Below are positions 27,715 to 35,994 of a stretch of 64,000 bases of DNA, piece by piece. A model generated the notes under the pieces. That model made no database searches. It was not told the DNA's origin and was given only the letters and a program-made list of their open reading frames with translations. Location: the NCBI GenBank assembly GCA_028278405.1, contig JANQEK010000047.1, forward strand, positions 1 to 64,000, in the 5' to 3' direction. Position 1 is the stretch's first letter; each line of letters starts with the position of its first letter. Made by a program: the position numbers and the translations under genes. This DNA is from Nitrospinaceae bacterium. Lineage in GTDB: Bacteria > Nitrospinota > Nitrospinia > Nitrospinales > Nitrospinaceae.

Positions 27715-27879
27715 TCATTTTAGGCAATTTCTAAATTCGCCTCTTTTCTTATACTCTTTTTGGGTAACCCAACAAACAACCCCAGCAACTGGCCAGACCA
27801 CAATCTTCTCGATCCCAGCACGATACTCTTTGAGCTTCTTGCATTTGTGTGCGATCGACAGGTGTATCACATCGACCAA
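27715..27879 (-). CDS. 54-residue protein downstream of terminase, one membrane-like segment
   Basis: A TTG-started frame 15 bases after the terminase stop, preceded by GGAGGG. It encodes 54 residues: VDVIHLSIAHKCKKLKEY, then a hydrophobic stretch IVVWPVAGVVCWV (about 27-39), then a basic tail. The composition (charged, single short hydrophobic segment) could fit a small membrane protein such as a holin-like factor, but no family is recognised. Same strand and tight spacing put it in the terminase operon. Confidence 0.5.
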   Translation of the reverse strand: MVDVIHLSIAHKCKKLKEYRAGIEKIVVWPVAGVVCWVTQKEYKKRGEFRNCLK

Positions 27880-27894
27880 ATTCCCTCCGAGAAA

Positions 27895-29349
27895 CTAACT
27901 CATCCAACCTAAGGCTCCCATCGGTTCGTGATATGCTTCCGGCTCTTCTGAATACGATCTCATTTCACCCAGCATCCTTCCAAAGAGCGATAGAACATCC
28001 ACCTGGTCGTCATACTTGCCTACAGGGAAGCGCATAAGCTCATGGATCAGCTTCTCGGACCATCCCGTACGGGGAAAATAGACTTTCCCCTGTGACATGC
28101 GTCCCCGGATGCTTTGTGCCCGTGTCGCCTTGTCCGTAGCAGACGTAAACTGTTCCCGGAAGACATACACTCCCGATTCCTTCATTCTCTGGTCGATGAA
28201 CGGTCCCACACTCTTGATGATCTGACCGTTTTCTTCAGCCCACTTGGAAGGATGCCATTTTCTGGCCAACTCGATAAATACATTGATCCAGTGCTCTGAA
28301 TTGGTTTGTTCTCTCCACCAATCTACAAGATAGATATCTCCCTCGGAATCTACACCGATCACACCATGAACGGTATAATCTCCACCGGCATCCGTAACAG
28401 CATAATCCGAAGCCCCGTAATAAGTCATGTTCCTGGGTGCTTCCTCATAATACTTGATCCATTCCCTATGGAAGTAATCACCCGCCTCAGGTGACGGTCT
28501 CTGCTGGTACAAGGCAGACCAGTTTCGTTCCCCCTGGCTGATACGTTCCTGCTTGAGCCTATCAGCGTTATACCATTCCGGCCACAGGGCTTCACCGGTG
28601 CTGCGCCCCAAAACATCGTTTTCTTCCGCTATGGCAGGGAAGTTGATGACTTCCCAGAATTCTCCGTCCCTCGCTTTGATCAAACCGGATTCCCCGTTGT
28701 AGTTTTCGGGAAGAATACGACCGCTCAAATCATCTTCATGCCAGCGGGTCTGTATCAATATAATGAAGGCATTGGGCTTTAACCGGGTGCGCAGGTCAGA
28801 ACGGTACCATTCCCATGTTTTCTCTCGAATGGTCTCAGAGTCCGCATCTTCACGGCTACGAATAGGGTCATCAATGATGGCACCGTCTGCCCTTCGACCT
28901 GTCACAGAACCGCCAACACCCACACCAAAATACTCACCACCCTGAACCAGCCCCCAGCGACCAGCCGCCTTGGAATCCCCGGTCAACTGGACTTCAAATA
29001 TCCGTTGGTATTCATCCGAACCGATAAGGTTTCTCACCTTACGGCCAAACTGCTCAGCCAATTCGCTGGTATGAGACGCGCCAATGATTTGCTTGGATGG
29101 ATTCCTGCCCATGTACCACGGTGGAAAGAACACGCTGGTATAGGTGGACTTGGCATGACCGGGAGGCATCAGAATCAATAGTCGCTTAATCCTTCCCTGT
29201 TCGACATCTTCAAGCTTACGAATTAGAAACTTCTGATGCTTTGCAGGGACTATTTCGCCGATCCTTTCGCAGAAAGACCCGAACTCAGACCTTGCGGCTC
29301 TGCGTTCCAGAAGCTCTTTGGCTGCATCCTGTGGCGATATGACACCCAT
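27895..29349 (-). CDS. Phage terminase large subunit
   Basis: 484 residues, full length. The ATPase half has Walker A MPPGHAKST (about 60-68), Walker B AIIDDPI (about 158-164) and the coupling segment around TRWHEDDLSGR. The RNase-H-like nuclease half has an acidic residue in ASDYAVTDAGGDY and a late KYDDQVDVL. It would pump DNA into preformed heads and cut it. GGAGGTGAT, inside the last codons of the upstream gene, precedes the ATG, and the two genes overlap by one base. No head or portal gene accompanies it. Confidence 0.93.
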   Translation of the reverse strand: MGVISPQDAAKELLERRAARSEFGSFCERIGEIVPAKHQKFLIRKLEDVEQGRIKRLLILMPPGHAKSTYTSVFFPPWYMGRNPSKQIIGASHTSELAEQFGRKVRNLIGSDEYQRIFEVQLTGDSKAAGRWGLVQGGEYFGVGVGGSVTGRRADGAIIDDPIRSREDADSETIREKTWEWYRSDLRTRLKPNAFIILIQTRWHEDDLSGRILPENYNGESGLIKARDGEFWEVINFPAIAEENDVLGRSTGEALWPEWYNADRLKQERISQGERNWSALYQQRPSPEAGDYFHREWIKYYEEAPRNMTYYGASDYAVTDAGGDYTVHGVIGVDSEGDIYLVDWWREQTNSEHWINVFIELARKWHPSKWAEENGQIIKSVGPFIDQRMKESGVYVFREQFTSATDKATRAQSIRGRMSQGKVYFPRTGWSEKLIHELMRFPVGKYDDQVDVLSLFGRMLGEMRSYSEEPEAYHEPMGALGWMS

Positions 29350-29705
29350 CAATTATCACCTCCATTTGCAATTGCCATGAGTTCTTCCTCTGACATCTCC
29401 TTGACGTTGTTCTTCCCGATATTGCCCGAATGCTCGATAGCCTTCAGCCTTGGATTGACACAGGCATTGACCTCACAAGCTGCCTTGATCCTGTGTGACC
29501 ATTCGATTTCTTCATTCTTCGCTACATCAATCAAGAAGACCAAAGGCTCAAAGTCCTTTTCTTCACACAGTTTCCTGATTGCAAGGGTCCGCTTGTTCTT
29601 GGACCCCGGCTTTCTACCTGCAGGATTACCAGACTGCCCCGGTTTGAACTTCCCTGCACTATCCCTGCTGTCTACAGGATTTTCCTTATTTTTCTCTTTT
29701 TCCAT
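29349..29705 (-). CDS. DUF5681-type protein, probable small terminase-like subunit
   Basis: 118 residues. The N-terminal segment KFKPGQSGNPAGRKPGSKNK (about 18-37) is the hallmark of DUF5681 proteins, commonly encoded next to large terminases in phages. The rest is helical and charged. DNA recognition for packaging is plausible by position only. The start at 29705 lies one base after the stop of the virion-like gene; the longer upstream frame is not needed. The stop overlaps the terminase ATG. Confidence 0.75.
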   Translation of the reverse strand: MEKEKNKENPVDSRDSAGKFKPGQSGNPAGRKPGSKNKRTLAIRKLCEEKDFEPLVFLIDVAKNEEIEWSHRIKAACEVNACVNPRLKAIEHSGNIGKNNVKEMSEEELMAIANGGDN

Positions 29706-29706
29706 A

Positions 29707-30801
29707 TTATCTACCCCATATCGATGTAAATGGGTTCCCCGCACTTGGTGCACCGGAAGTCATACGTGTAACTCCTGCGGGCACCCTTATACCCCCACCA
29801 CCTAAACCACCGGCAAGGATTCCCATGCTGCCCATACCAAACAAGCCACCCATTAATGCGCTATTGAAATTATTGCGGTTCTCAAAATTTTGTTGCCGAC
29901 CCTGATAGTTGGCATAGATGTAATCGCCTATCGGAGCTGGGTCTACTTCCGCATGCGGTGTATTCACAAAAGACGGACTTTGTACCTGTTGTCCCTGAGT
30001 CAACGCCACCAATTCGTTCAAGGGTAACTGTCTTTGTTGGATCAACTCATTAATCGCCTGGTTCCTGGCGTTCTGTTCCAAGCCGTAAGTCCGAGCCATT
30101 TCCTGACCGCCAAACTGATCCGCTGCCAACCTTGCATCGGTCTTCATGCGATTGAAATCATCGATACCTCTTCGCCATGCTTCAGAGCCTTGCATGATTC
30201 CCTGGTTCGCAAGCTGTTGATGCAATCTCTCTTCATCCTGGTTCCAGACAGGATTCATACGATTAAGAATCGAGGCCGTAGCGTTTTGCCGTGTTTCTTC
30301 ATTGGCAACGGGTGCAGCCCCTAAGTGCGAGAAGTCTAATGGATCTTTAAACCGATCCCCCACACGATCTAATTGTTCATTACCGATCTCCCCGAACTGA
30401 ATAGCCGCCCTATTCGACAGGTCCAACATTCTTTGCTGGTCGGGTGTCAAGGTCGTGGTCGCCGTGTATTTCAACGGGTCATAACCAAAACTTTCCCGTG
30501 TCGGGGCTTTCGGCCCGCCCCCAAACATACCAAAGCCTCTTTGCTGAATCGGGCTTAGACCTGTCTGTGAAGTCGGTCTGGCATTAAACGCATCCAGTTC
30601 GGTCTGGTAACGCTTCATGGCCTCATCGTAGCCCTCTTCGTCCCACTGACCCCCTTGCGAATATATAAGGTTCCCATATGGCGTGAACTGGTCCACCATA
30701 TTCATCTTCTGTTGTGTGATCGCCGCTTTCTCGTTGGCTGCCGCCTGTGCATTGGCGGTAGCGACCGGATCAGGCGGAGCCGGTCCTGACTTCTTGCCCA
30801 T
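29707..30801 (-). CDS. Phage virion-like protein (podovirus type), unknown function
   Basis: 364 residues. The start GKKSGPAPPDPVATANAQAA, with proline- and alanine-rich spacing, then a Gln/Asn-rich helical middle and a Gly-rich hydrophobic tail (about 310-340, GGLFGMGSMGILAGGLGGGG), is the layout of proteins found near terminases in podovirus-like phages, often labelled internal or tail-fibre-associated. The exact role is unknown. Upstream, AAAGGA stands near the ATG, after a GTCCCA/TGGGAC hairpin (30824-30839). Confidence 0.6.
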   Translation of the reverse strand: MGKKSGPAPPDPVATANAQAAANEKAAITQQKMNMVDQFTPYGNLIYSQGGQWDEEGYDEAMKRYQTELDAFNARPTSQTGLSPIQQRGFGMFGGGPKAPTRESFGYDPLKYTATTTLTPDQQRMLDLSNRAAIQFGEIGNEQLDRVGDRFKDPLDFSHLGAAPVANEETRQNATASILNRMNPVWNQDEERLHQQLANQGIMQGSEAWRRGIDDFNRMKTDARLAADQFGGQEMARTYGLEQNARNQAINELIQQRQLPLNELVALTQGQQVQSPSFVNTPHAEVDPAPIGDYIYANYQGRQQNFENRNNFNSALMGGLFGMGSMGILAGGLGGGGIRVPAGVTRMTSGAPSAGNPFTSIWGR

Positions 30802-30855
30802 TTCGAAATCCTTTCAAATTCGTCCCATCCTTGGGACATGGGTTGATAAATATGT

Positions 30856-31155
30856 TTAATTGTTGTGTGCCGTTAATCCAACATAGATAAATTGAGTTAA
30901 AGGAACCCAATTTTCTGGAGGGTGTTGGTCGTAAAGACCGCTACCCATTAAGTTGAAAATAATCTGCTCTTTCCATCCATAATTCGGATCGTCTCGATAA
31001 AGCAAAGCCATTTTGCTGTAAAACTCATCAGTCATACTATTGAACCGAGCAACCCAACTTTCTCCGTTTTCATGACAAAGAAGCAACCGCTCATTCCCCT
31101 CTTTTGCATACCTCACCCAATCTTCTTTTGTACGACCCGGACCAAATAAAATCAT
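30856..31155 (-). CDS. Island protein of unknown function (99 aa)
   Basis: 99 residues, no membrane segment or signal. It opens MILFGPGRTKEDW and is rich in Trp, Tyr and Asn. Its start overlaps the stop of 31152-31460 by four bases, so it is part of the replication-terminase operon. No family is recognised. Confidence 0.6.
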   Translation of the reverse strand: MILFGPGRTKEDWVRYAKEGNERLLLCHENGESWVARFNSMTDEFYSKMALLYRDDPNYGWKEQIIFNLMGSGLYDQHPPENWVPLTQFIYVGLTAHNN

Positions 31156-31460
31156 TGCTTAATCCCTTTCACTCGTTGCTTCTTTCGCTCCCTGTACTGG
31201 TCAACAATCGACTTGGCTTCCCGTTCTGCAGTTTCCCGATTCATCCTGTGCTTTGGTGATTCCATAAAATCGACCAGATTGAGGAAATATTCCCGCTCTA
31301 ATTCATCGAAGTAGCCAGGTACCGCAATAGTGTCGCTTTTGGTTAAATGCTTGCTCATATTCTCCACTTCATGTGGAATTTGCGGAATTTGTTCTGGTTC
31401 AGAGGGGACAAATTCCTTATTTTCCACATTTGGTGGGGATTTGAAGTCACGCCAACCCAT
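31152..31460 (-). CDS. Island protein of unknown function (102 aa)
   Basis: 102 residues. A Pro/Glu-rich N-terminus (about 8-35) is followed by a charged helical region ending YRERKKQRVKG. It overlaps the end of the DUF3987 gene by 14 bases and has AGGGAGG six bases before its ATG. Function unknown; position suggests a replication or packaging accessory. Confidence 0.6.
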   Translation of the reverse strand: MGWRDFKSPPNVENKEFVPSEPEQIPQIPHEVENMSKHLTKSDTIAVPGYFDELEREYFLNLVDFMESPKHRMNRETAEREAKSIVDQYRERKKQRVKGIKQ

Positions 31461-33018
31461 TTTTGGCCTCCCTGAAAATCTCCGGATTTACATGGTGGAG
31501 AAGAATTGGTTTGTTAGAGTTCTCTGCTTTTACCTGATCCACTTCGCTAATTATGTTCCACCCTTGCAATACGTCTAATGCTGCTATCAAGCGGTCCACT
31601 TTCCTAAACCGCCCGTGGTGGGCTTTATGGCATTCGCTTCGTTTAAACACCAACTCACCACTATTGATAATCCATTTAAGGATTACTTTTGCGTCATCCA
31701 CGGCTTGGTCTGCTATCATCGTGTCAAAGGCAATTTGTGCATGGGGGATAAGGACCTGACATAAATCAAGTGCTTTCTCCATATTCTGCTGATTAATCTC
31801 AGAAGATGACTCCCCGTATTCGGCAACATGGAAAATCCCTGCTATTCTGAGCGCAGCCCCTGGGAGCTTCCCAGTCCAATCTTGGATATACTCATATTCA
31901 CTACCCTCACCCTGTTTTGATTCGATAAACTGAGCAAAAGCCTCCCAATCTGAAAGAGCATCAGGGCTTAGGTTGATAATTTGTGGAGTTTCCACACCAC
32001 ATTCGTCAAGCCGTGGTTGGATTTTGAGCAACTCGTAAATACGCGCCTTGTAGGTGCGCTTGACCATTTCTGGGATGTGATACCTTTGCTTGACATCTCT
32101 TTGACCAATATTTGAAACAGGTACGCAATACAGAAATCGAGCCAGCGTTCCAATTCCTCGAAACCGGCGTTTATCACCTAAGCCAAACTCCCGCAACACA
32201 CTCGGTTGAACTGCCAGACCAAAGCTAAGAGCTGGTTTTTGGAGGGTAACAGTCCGCTTTCCTCGATCTACCCGAACCGAAGACCCTGCATGACCTTGTA
32301 GAAAGACATCAAGGTTTGCCCGTCCATCAGAATACAAACCGGACATAATCTCAAAAATACCTCCCTCATCACTGATCAACCCCATGCGTTCCCCATGCTC
32401 GGACATCAATCCCTGAAGGCGTTCAGGTGTGCAATCTGCTGTCCACAGCCTAGGCGTAATGATTTCCTCCGGGGTTCCAGCCTTAAGCTTGTTCACTTCC
32501 TCGATCAGCATCATTCTTTCATTGGAATCATTTGTCTTTGCTGCTTCGCCTTGAAGCCTGTCAATGGCCTTCAAATTGACAGCACGCTTCGTTTCCACAT
32601 CGACAACTTTATCTTTTAAGGATTCGTCTTGCTTGGCCTCCCATTCAACCAAGGGTTGTGTTAAAGCATTAACAATTGCCGTCTTTCTACTAGCGGGCGG
32701 CATTGCAGTTACCGTCCAAAGTGATAAAGGTTCCGTGTAGTCATCTCCATAAGGTGAAACCTCGAAACGTTTTTGGATACATATTGCAATCACAGAAAGA
32801 GCTATCATGGCTGCCATCCCTGGTGGTGTCTGAGTGTTTTGAGAGAGCGCGTCGACATACTCTCCAACCCATGCTGGAAGTAGATTGCTGGGGATTTCAG
32901 GCGCAAACGCTCTTACCGGAATCACAGGGTTATCCCACCCAGAAGTGGAATTTGCGGAATTTACTCCCCGGTGTCCGTTGCCAGATGAAAGAGGAGTTTC
33001 TAAAACATGCCTATCCAT
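31447..33018 (-). CDS. DUF3987 (YfjI-like) helicase/primase-associated protein
   Basis: 523 residues. A P-loop-like segment AMPPASRKTA (about 105-114) is followed by LISDEGGIFEIMSGLYSDGRANLD (Walker-B-like, about 215-235) and a later LAVQPSVL, the order seen in DUF3987 proteins such as YfjI of CP4-57. These are found with primases and helicases of mobile elements and are thought to act in element replication. It overlaps the DnaB-N-like gene by eight bases. Confidence 0.75.
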   Translation of the reverse strand: MDRHVLETPLSSGNGHRGVNSANSTSGWDNPVIPVRAFAPEIPSNLLPAWVGEYVDALSQNTQTPPGMAAMIALSVIAICIQKRFEVSPYGDDYTEPLSLWTVTAMPPASRKTAIVNALTQPLVEWEAKQDESLKDKVVDVETKRAVNLKAIDRLQGEAAKTNDSNERMMLIEEVNKLKAGTPEEIITPRLWTADCTPERLQGLMSEHGERMGLISDEGGIFEIMSGLYSDGRANLDVFLQGHAGSSVRVDRGKRTVTLQKPALSFGLAVQPSVLREFGLGDKRRFRGIGTLARFLYCVPVSNIGQRDVKQRYHIPEMVKRTYKARIYELLKIQPRLDECGVETPQIINLSPDALSDWEAFAQFIESKQGEGSEYEYIQDWTGKLPGAALRIAGIFHVAEYGESSSEINQQNMEKALDLCQVLIPHAQIAFDTMIADQAVDDAKVILKWIINSGELVFKRSECHKAHHGRFRKVDRLIAALDVLQGWNIISEVDQVKAENSNKPILLHHVNPEIFREAKNGLA

Positions 33019-33430
33019 TTACACCTCCCGCCATTACTGTTTCTGAAGGAAGTGGAAACGTAGGATCATGCAAGTCAAGATATAACTTGTAGGCTTTCTT
33101 AATGGCCTTCCGCCTATCGGACAAATTCTTTACGATTTTTGCGTAGTGGGTTGCATCTTCAGCTGTGACAGGTCGAATCTCATCTAGGATTTTACGAATG
33201 TTTATATAATCCGGGTGGCCCTGAAAAGCTTTATCAACTTGATAAGGGGTGAAGCCGTTCCCTGACCGATAGAACTCAAGCATCTTTGCAAAAATTAACT
33301 TTGCATACTCAGAGTAAAAATCATCCGACTCAACAATATCAATTACACGCTCAATACCACCAATACAAAAGCAGGCGTTGAGCAGACCCAACTCAGCATC
33401 TAGGTCATGCGGCAAAATCAGGTCACTCAT
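33011..33430 (-). CDS. DnaB N-terminal-domain-like protein
   Basis: 139 residues. LPHDLDAELGLLNACF and later SDDFYSEYAKLIF, with FYRSGNGFTPYQVDKA, match the helical N-terminal domain of replicative helicase DnaB (P-x-x-x-x-A-E-x-x-L-L and D-F-Y-x-x-x-x-x-x-I-F). No ATPase domain follows; that function may come from the DUF3987 protein encoded next. It could contact a helicase loader, primase or the host helicase. Its ATG overlaps the TGA of the 52-residue gene upstream. Confidence 0.7.
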   Translation of the reverse strand: MSDLILPHDLDAELGLLNACFCIGGIERVIDIVESDDFYSEYAKLIFAKMLEFYRSGNGFTPYQVDKAFQGHPDYINIRKILDEIRPVTAEDATHYAKIVKNLSDRRKAIKKAYKLYLDLHDPTFPLPSETVMAGGVNG

Positions 33431-33585
33431 GAGGCCTCCTTGCCACCAAGACGGTGAAATATAGTGCCGGGTTCTCGTTTGAACTCCAAACTAAATAGTG
33501 CAAGTAGGGCTCGATCAAGCTCTCGTTGTTTATGCTTCCTGTTCCAATGTAATTTAGGGATGGATCCTTCTGATTTTGTTTTCAC
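33427..33585 (-). CDS. 52-residue basic protein between alpA and DnaB-N-like gene
   Basis: A GTG-started frame of 52 codons. GGGGG stands about seven bases upstream. Its GTG overlaps the alpA TGA (GTGA), and its TGA overlaps the ATG of the next gene (ATGA), so it fits the operon without a gap on either side. The product is strongly basic (MKTKSEGSIPKLHWNRK at the start) and may bind nucleic acid; no family is recognised. Confidence 0.6.
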   Translation of the reverse strand: MKTKSEGSIPKLHWNRKHKQRELDRALLALFSLEFKREPGTIFHRLGGKEAS

Positions 33586-33791
33586 GCTGGAACCCCCTTC
33601 CCGATTTCGCGGTTACATATTCCACGCGGCCTGCTGGCAATCCACTCATCAATCTCTTCCTCGGCCCACCCAACACGAGATGGTGTAATATTTAAACGCT
33701 CTGGGAACGCTCCTGCCCTTTCCAGCCGCCAAATAGTCGAATCACTTAAACCAGTCTTCTGTTGTACTTTTTCTTTTCCCAATAGATTCAT
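33582..33791 (-). CDS. alpA: AlpA-family regulator
   Basis: 69 residues, a MerR-like winged-helix protein. VQQKTGLSDSTIWRLERAGAFPERL (about 9-33) is the helix-turn-helix plus the AlpA-type F-P-x-x loop, and GWAEEEIDEWIASRP the closing helix. AlpA proteins control integrase/excision or early promoters in P4-like and CP4 elements. AAAGGAG precedes the ATG at 33791. TGTTGCG repeats lie upstream and are possible targets. Confidence 0.88.
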   Translation of the reverse strand: MNLLGKEKVQQKTGLSDSTIWRLERAGAFPERLNITPSRVGWAEEEIDEWIASRPRGICNREIGKGVPA

Positions 33792-33873
33792 CAATCATCA
33801 CTCCTTTCAAATGAGTCAAATTTGTACTCAGGGCTTTTCTGCCTTTTGCATAAAGGAGTACGACAGGTGGAAA

Positions 33874-34007
33874 TGTTGCGCTTACCAGCACGCAGCATCT
33901 TTAAGTGTTAGATTTTAAAGGGGAAGATTTTTAAGTTTTTTTTAGGAATGAGGCGCAACATATGAAATAGTGTTGCGAGGGGCGCTTTATTTGTTACGCC
34001 TGTTGCG
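33874..34007. repeat. TGTTGCG repeat cluster, possible iterons or operator
   Basis: TGTTGCG occurs at 33874-33880, inverted at 33954-33960, at 33971-33977 and at 34001-34007, with a variant TGTTACG at 33992-33998. The inverted copy and the next one form a dyad with a ten-base centre. The cluster fills the gap between alpA and the winged-helix-like gene, next to replication genes, as expected for an origin or a switch operator. Confidence 0.55.
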
Positions 34008-34728
34008 GTTTGTTTTCGTAGGAAACTGAAAACTGCGCTTGATATTCCCCAGGGCCTTTGTTGGGGAGGGGTTCTGCATCAATGCCGAAAGCCTTTTGAA
34101 GGGATTCTCGAAGTCTAGATACATTAGTTCTAAATTTTCCCTTGTCTTCATCGGGAGCAACAGAATCTCTTGTAATTATTCCGCCAGACTGGATTAGCAG
34201 ATATAGGTAATTACGTGATTTTGCTTGCTTGATGACTTCCTTTTTAAACTTCTCTAAATCATAAAGCTTGGTATGCTTGTTGACCTTAATTTCTATTCGT
34301 GTGTCCTCTTTGATCTTTATGCTGACATCCTTCCATTTTGTTCCTTCTGGGGCAGGTAGAAACTCTTGCTTTTTGTTTGGTTGTTTTAAAGCTTTCTTTA
34401 AGTCGTTAACAATCTCGATTCCAGCATTCTCAAGATCACTAATAATTTTATCCTCCTGAATCCATCTGAAAAACTCATCCTTATTGAAGCGACCATGACG
34501 GAAACCTCCCGTATGATAATATTCGCCCACCTCCTGGAGCTTGCCACCCATAACAGCTTGCTTCACCCATTCAATAAATTTTCTTATAACCTGAAAACGT
34601 TTATTGGGGCTACTATCTGGATTATTTGCTCCAAGGTATCTTGCGCCCCATTTCCCAAAAAACAATTCCAGTATTTGAGCACCTGTAAAGGTCGAATGAT
34701 GTTTAAGATCATTAACTGTGAATAGCAT
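33994..34728 (-). CDS. Probable winged-helix DNA-binding protein of the island
   Basis: 244 residues. The C-terminal 90 residues, with LLIQSGGIITRDSV, FRTNVSRLRESLQKAFGI and GPGEYQAQFSV, follow the pattern of an OmpR-type winged helix. The N-terminal part is helical and unknown. Being next to the integrase and to TGTTGCG repeats, it may be the element's replication initiator or master regulator; this is inference. AAAGGA precedes the ATG, 14 bases after the integrase stop. Confidence 0.55.
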   Translation of the reverse strand: MLFTVNDLKHHSTFTGAQILELFFGKWGARYLGANNPDSSPNKRFQVIRKFIEWVKQAVMGGKLQEVGEYYHTGGFRHGRFNKDEFFRWIQEDKIISDLENAGIEIVNDLKKALKQPNKKQEFLPAPEGTKWKDVSIKIKEDTRIEIKVNKHTKLYDLEKFKKEVIKQAKSRNYLYLLIQSGGIITRDSVAPDEDKGKFRTNVSRLRESLQKAFGIDAEPLPNKGPGEYQAQFSVSYENKPQQA

Positions 34729-34742
34729 GATTCCTTTTCCCT

Positions 34743-35963
34743 TTACTTCTTTCTCGCAGGCTTTCCTTTAATTATGGATTCCAGCTTCCTGCCCCATTTC
34801 TCCAGGGCATCCTTCTTTTCAGCAAGGTAACTGTATTTGTCGTAAATACCCGTCATGCTCTCATCATCGTGATTTAGCACACGAGAAATATTTAACCGTG
34901 GAATCCCAATAGATGCCATTCCTGTAGTTGCCGTTCTCCTGAGGTCGTGGACTGTGAAGTGCTCCACACCAATTCTATCTTTCTTATCCTCATCTATAAC
35001 CTTTCGTAAGGCTCTTGTTACGGCAGCCGGTTCAATATGCCTCTCCGTACGCTGGGATGGGAACAGATACGGAGAATCGCCTGATAGCTCCTTTATTTCT
35101 TCCAGTAAATATAGTGCCAAGTCACTCAGAGGGACTACATGAGGCGTGACTTTTTTCCTTTTCTTACGGGTCTTAATCCTCTCAACGGGAATCTCCCAAA
35201 TTCCTTTCTTTAAATTAAACTCCTGCCATTCGGCCTTCACAACCTCTGAGCGTCTTTGAGCGGTTACCAACAGGAGTTTAAGAGCCAGTTGGTTCAACGG
35301 ATCCATATCGCTTTCACCCAAGCCCCTCCAGAAAGTCTTGATTTCGCTATCATCTAAAGCCCTATCCTTCTCCCCTTTTTCTGCGGGTAATGACAGGTTG
35401 GCGATAGGAGAACCGTTGATGATGTCCCGATCCACCCCAAAGTTAAACACCTTGGTAACAACGTTTTTTACCCTGTTAGCCATTGCCGGTGCCCGGTCAA
35501 CGATGTCATCAAGGATTTCTACTATATCCCGACGTTTCACATCCTTGGCCTTCTTCCTGCCAATCTTGGGGATCACTTCCTTGTATAAACACCGCTCATC
35601 TTCTTGCCACGTGACCTTACGTTTCTTGGCCCACCGCTCCAGATATTCATCAACCAAGTCAGCCACAGTAAAAGCAGACCGGTGAGCCGCTTTCTTGATC
35701 AGTTTTTGCTCTCCCGGATCGTTTCCCTTAGATAGAATCTTTTTAGCCTTTGCATGTTCCTCATGTGCCTCTGCCAAGGTCATTCCCGGATACTCTCCCA
35801 ATGTCATCCTCCTGGCCCTTCCATCAAACCGAAACATGTAAATCCAACTCTTCTTACCCGCTGGAGACACACGAAGACCAAATCCTTTGCCATTGGTTTC
35901 CCAAAGTTCAAAACGTTCTGCTTTCGGTTTGATTGCCCTGATGGATGAGTCAGTAAATTTCAT
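34743..35963 (-). CDS. int: Tyrosine-type integrase (P4/CP4 family)
   Basis: 406 residues. The N-terminal arm-binding domain starts MKFTDSSIRAIKPKAERFEL and continues GFGLRVSPAGKKSWIYMFR, the P4-integrase pattern. The catalytic domain shows arginine in TAQRRSEV, HDLRRT (H-x-x-R), and the tyrosine in ESMTGIYDKYSY. It should catalyse insertion into, and excision from, tRNA-Pro. The frame is open 57 bases further upstream, through a tRNA-like stretch and the TGGGTAGC pair, but the ATG at 35963 gives the family's normal start. Confidence 0.95.
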   Translation of the reverse strand: MKFTDSSIRAIKPKAERFELWETNGKGFGLRVSPAGKKSWIYMFRFDGRARRMTLGEYPGMTLAEAHEEHAKAKKILSKGNDPGEQKLIKKAAHRSAFTVADLVDEYLERWAKKRKVTWQEDERCLYKEVIPKIGRKKAKDVKRRDIVEILDDIVDRAPAMANRVKNVVTKVFNFGVDRDIINGSPIANLSLPAEKGEKDRALDDSEIKTFWRGLGESDMDPLNQLALKLLLVTAQRRSEVVKAEWQEFNLKKGIWEIPVERIKTRKKRKKVTPHVVPLSDLALYLLEEIKELSGDSPYLFPSQRTERHIEPAAVTRALRKVIDEDKKDRIGVEHFTVHDLRRTATTGMASIGIPRLNISRVLNHDDESMTGIYDKYSYLAEKKDALEKWGRKLESIIKGKPARKK

Positions 35964-35968
35964 AAAAA

Positions 35969-35992
35969 CACTTCGCTCCGGACGAAGGGGCC
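35969..35992 (+). repeat. Third, imperfect copy of the tRNA-Pro anticodon region
   Basis: 24 bases match the tRNA-Pro anticodon arm (16925-16948) at 22 positions. It lies just upstream of the integrase start and abuts the right TGGGTAGC pair. Confidence 0.6.
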
Positions 35993-35994
35993 AG

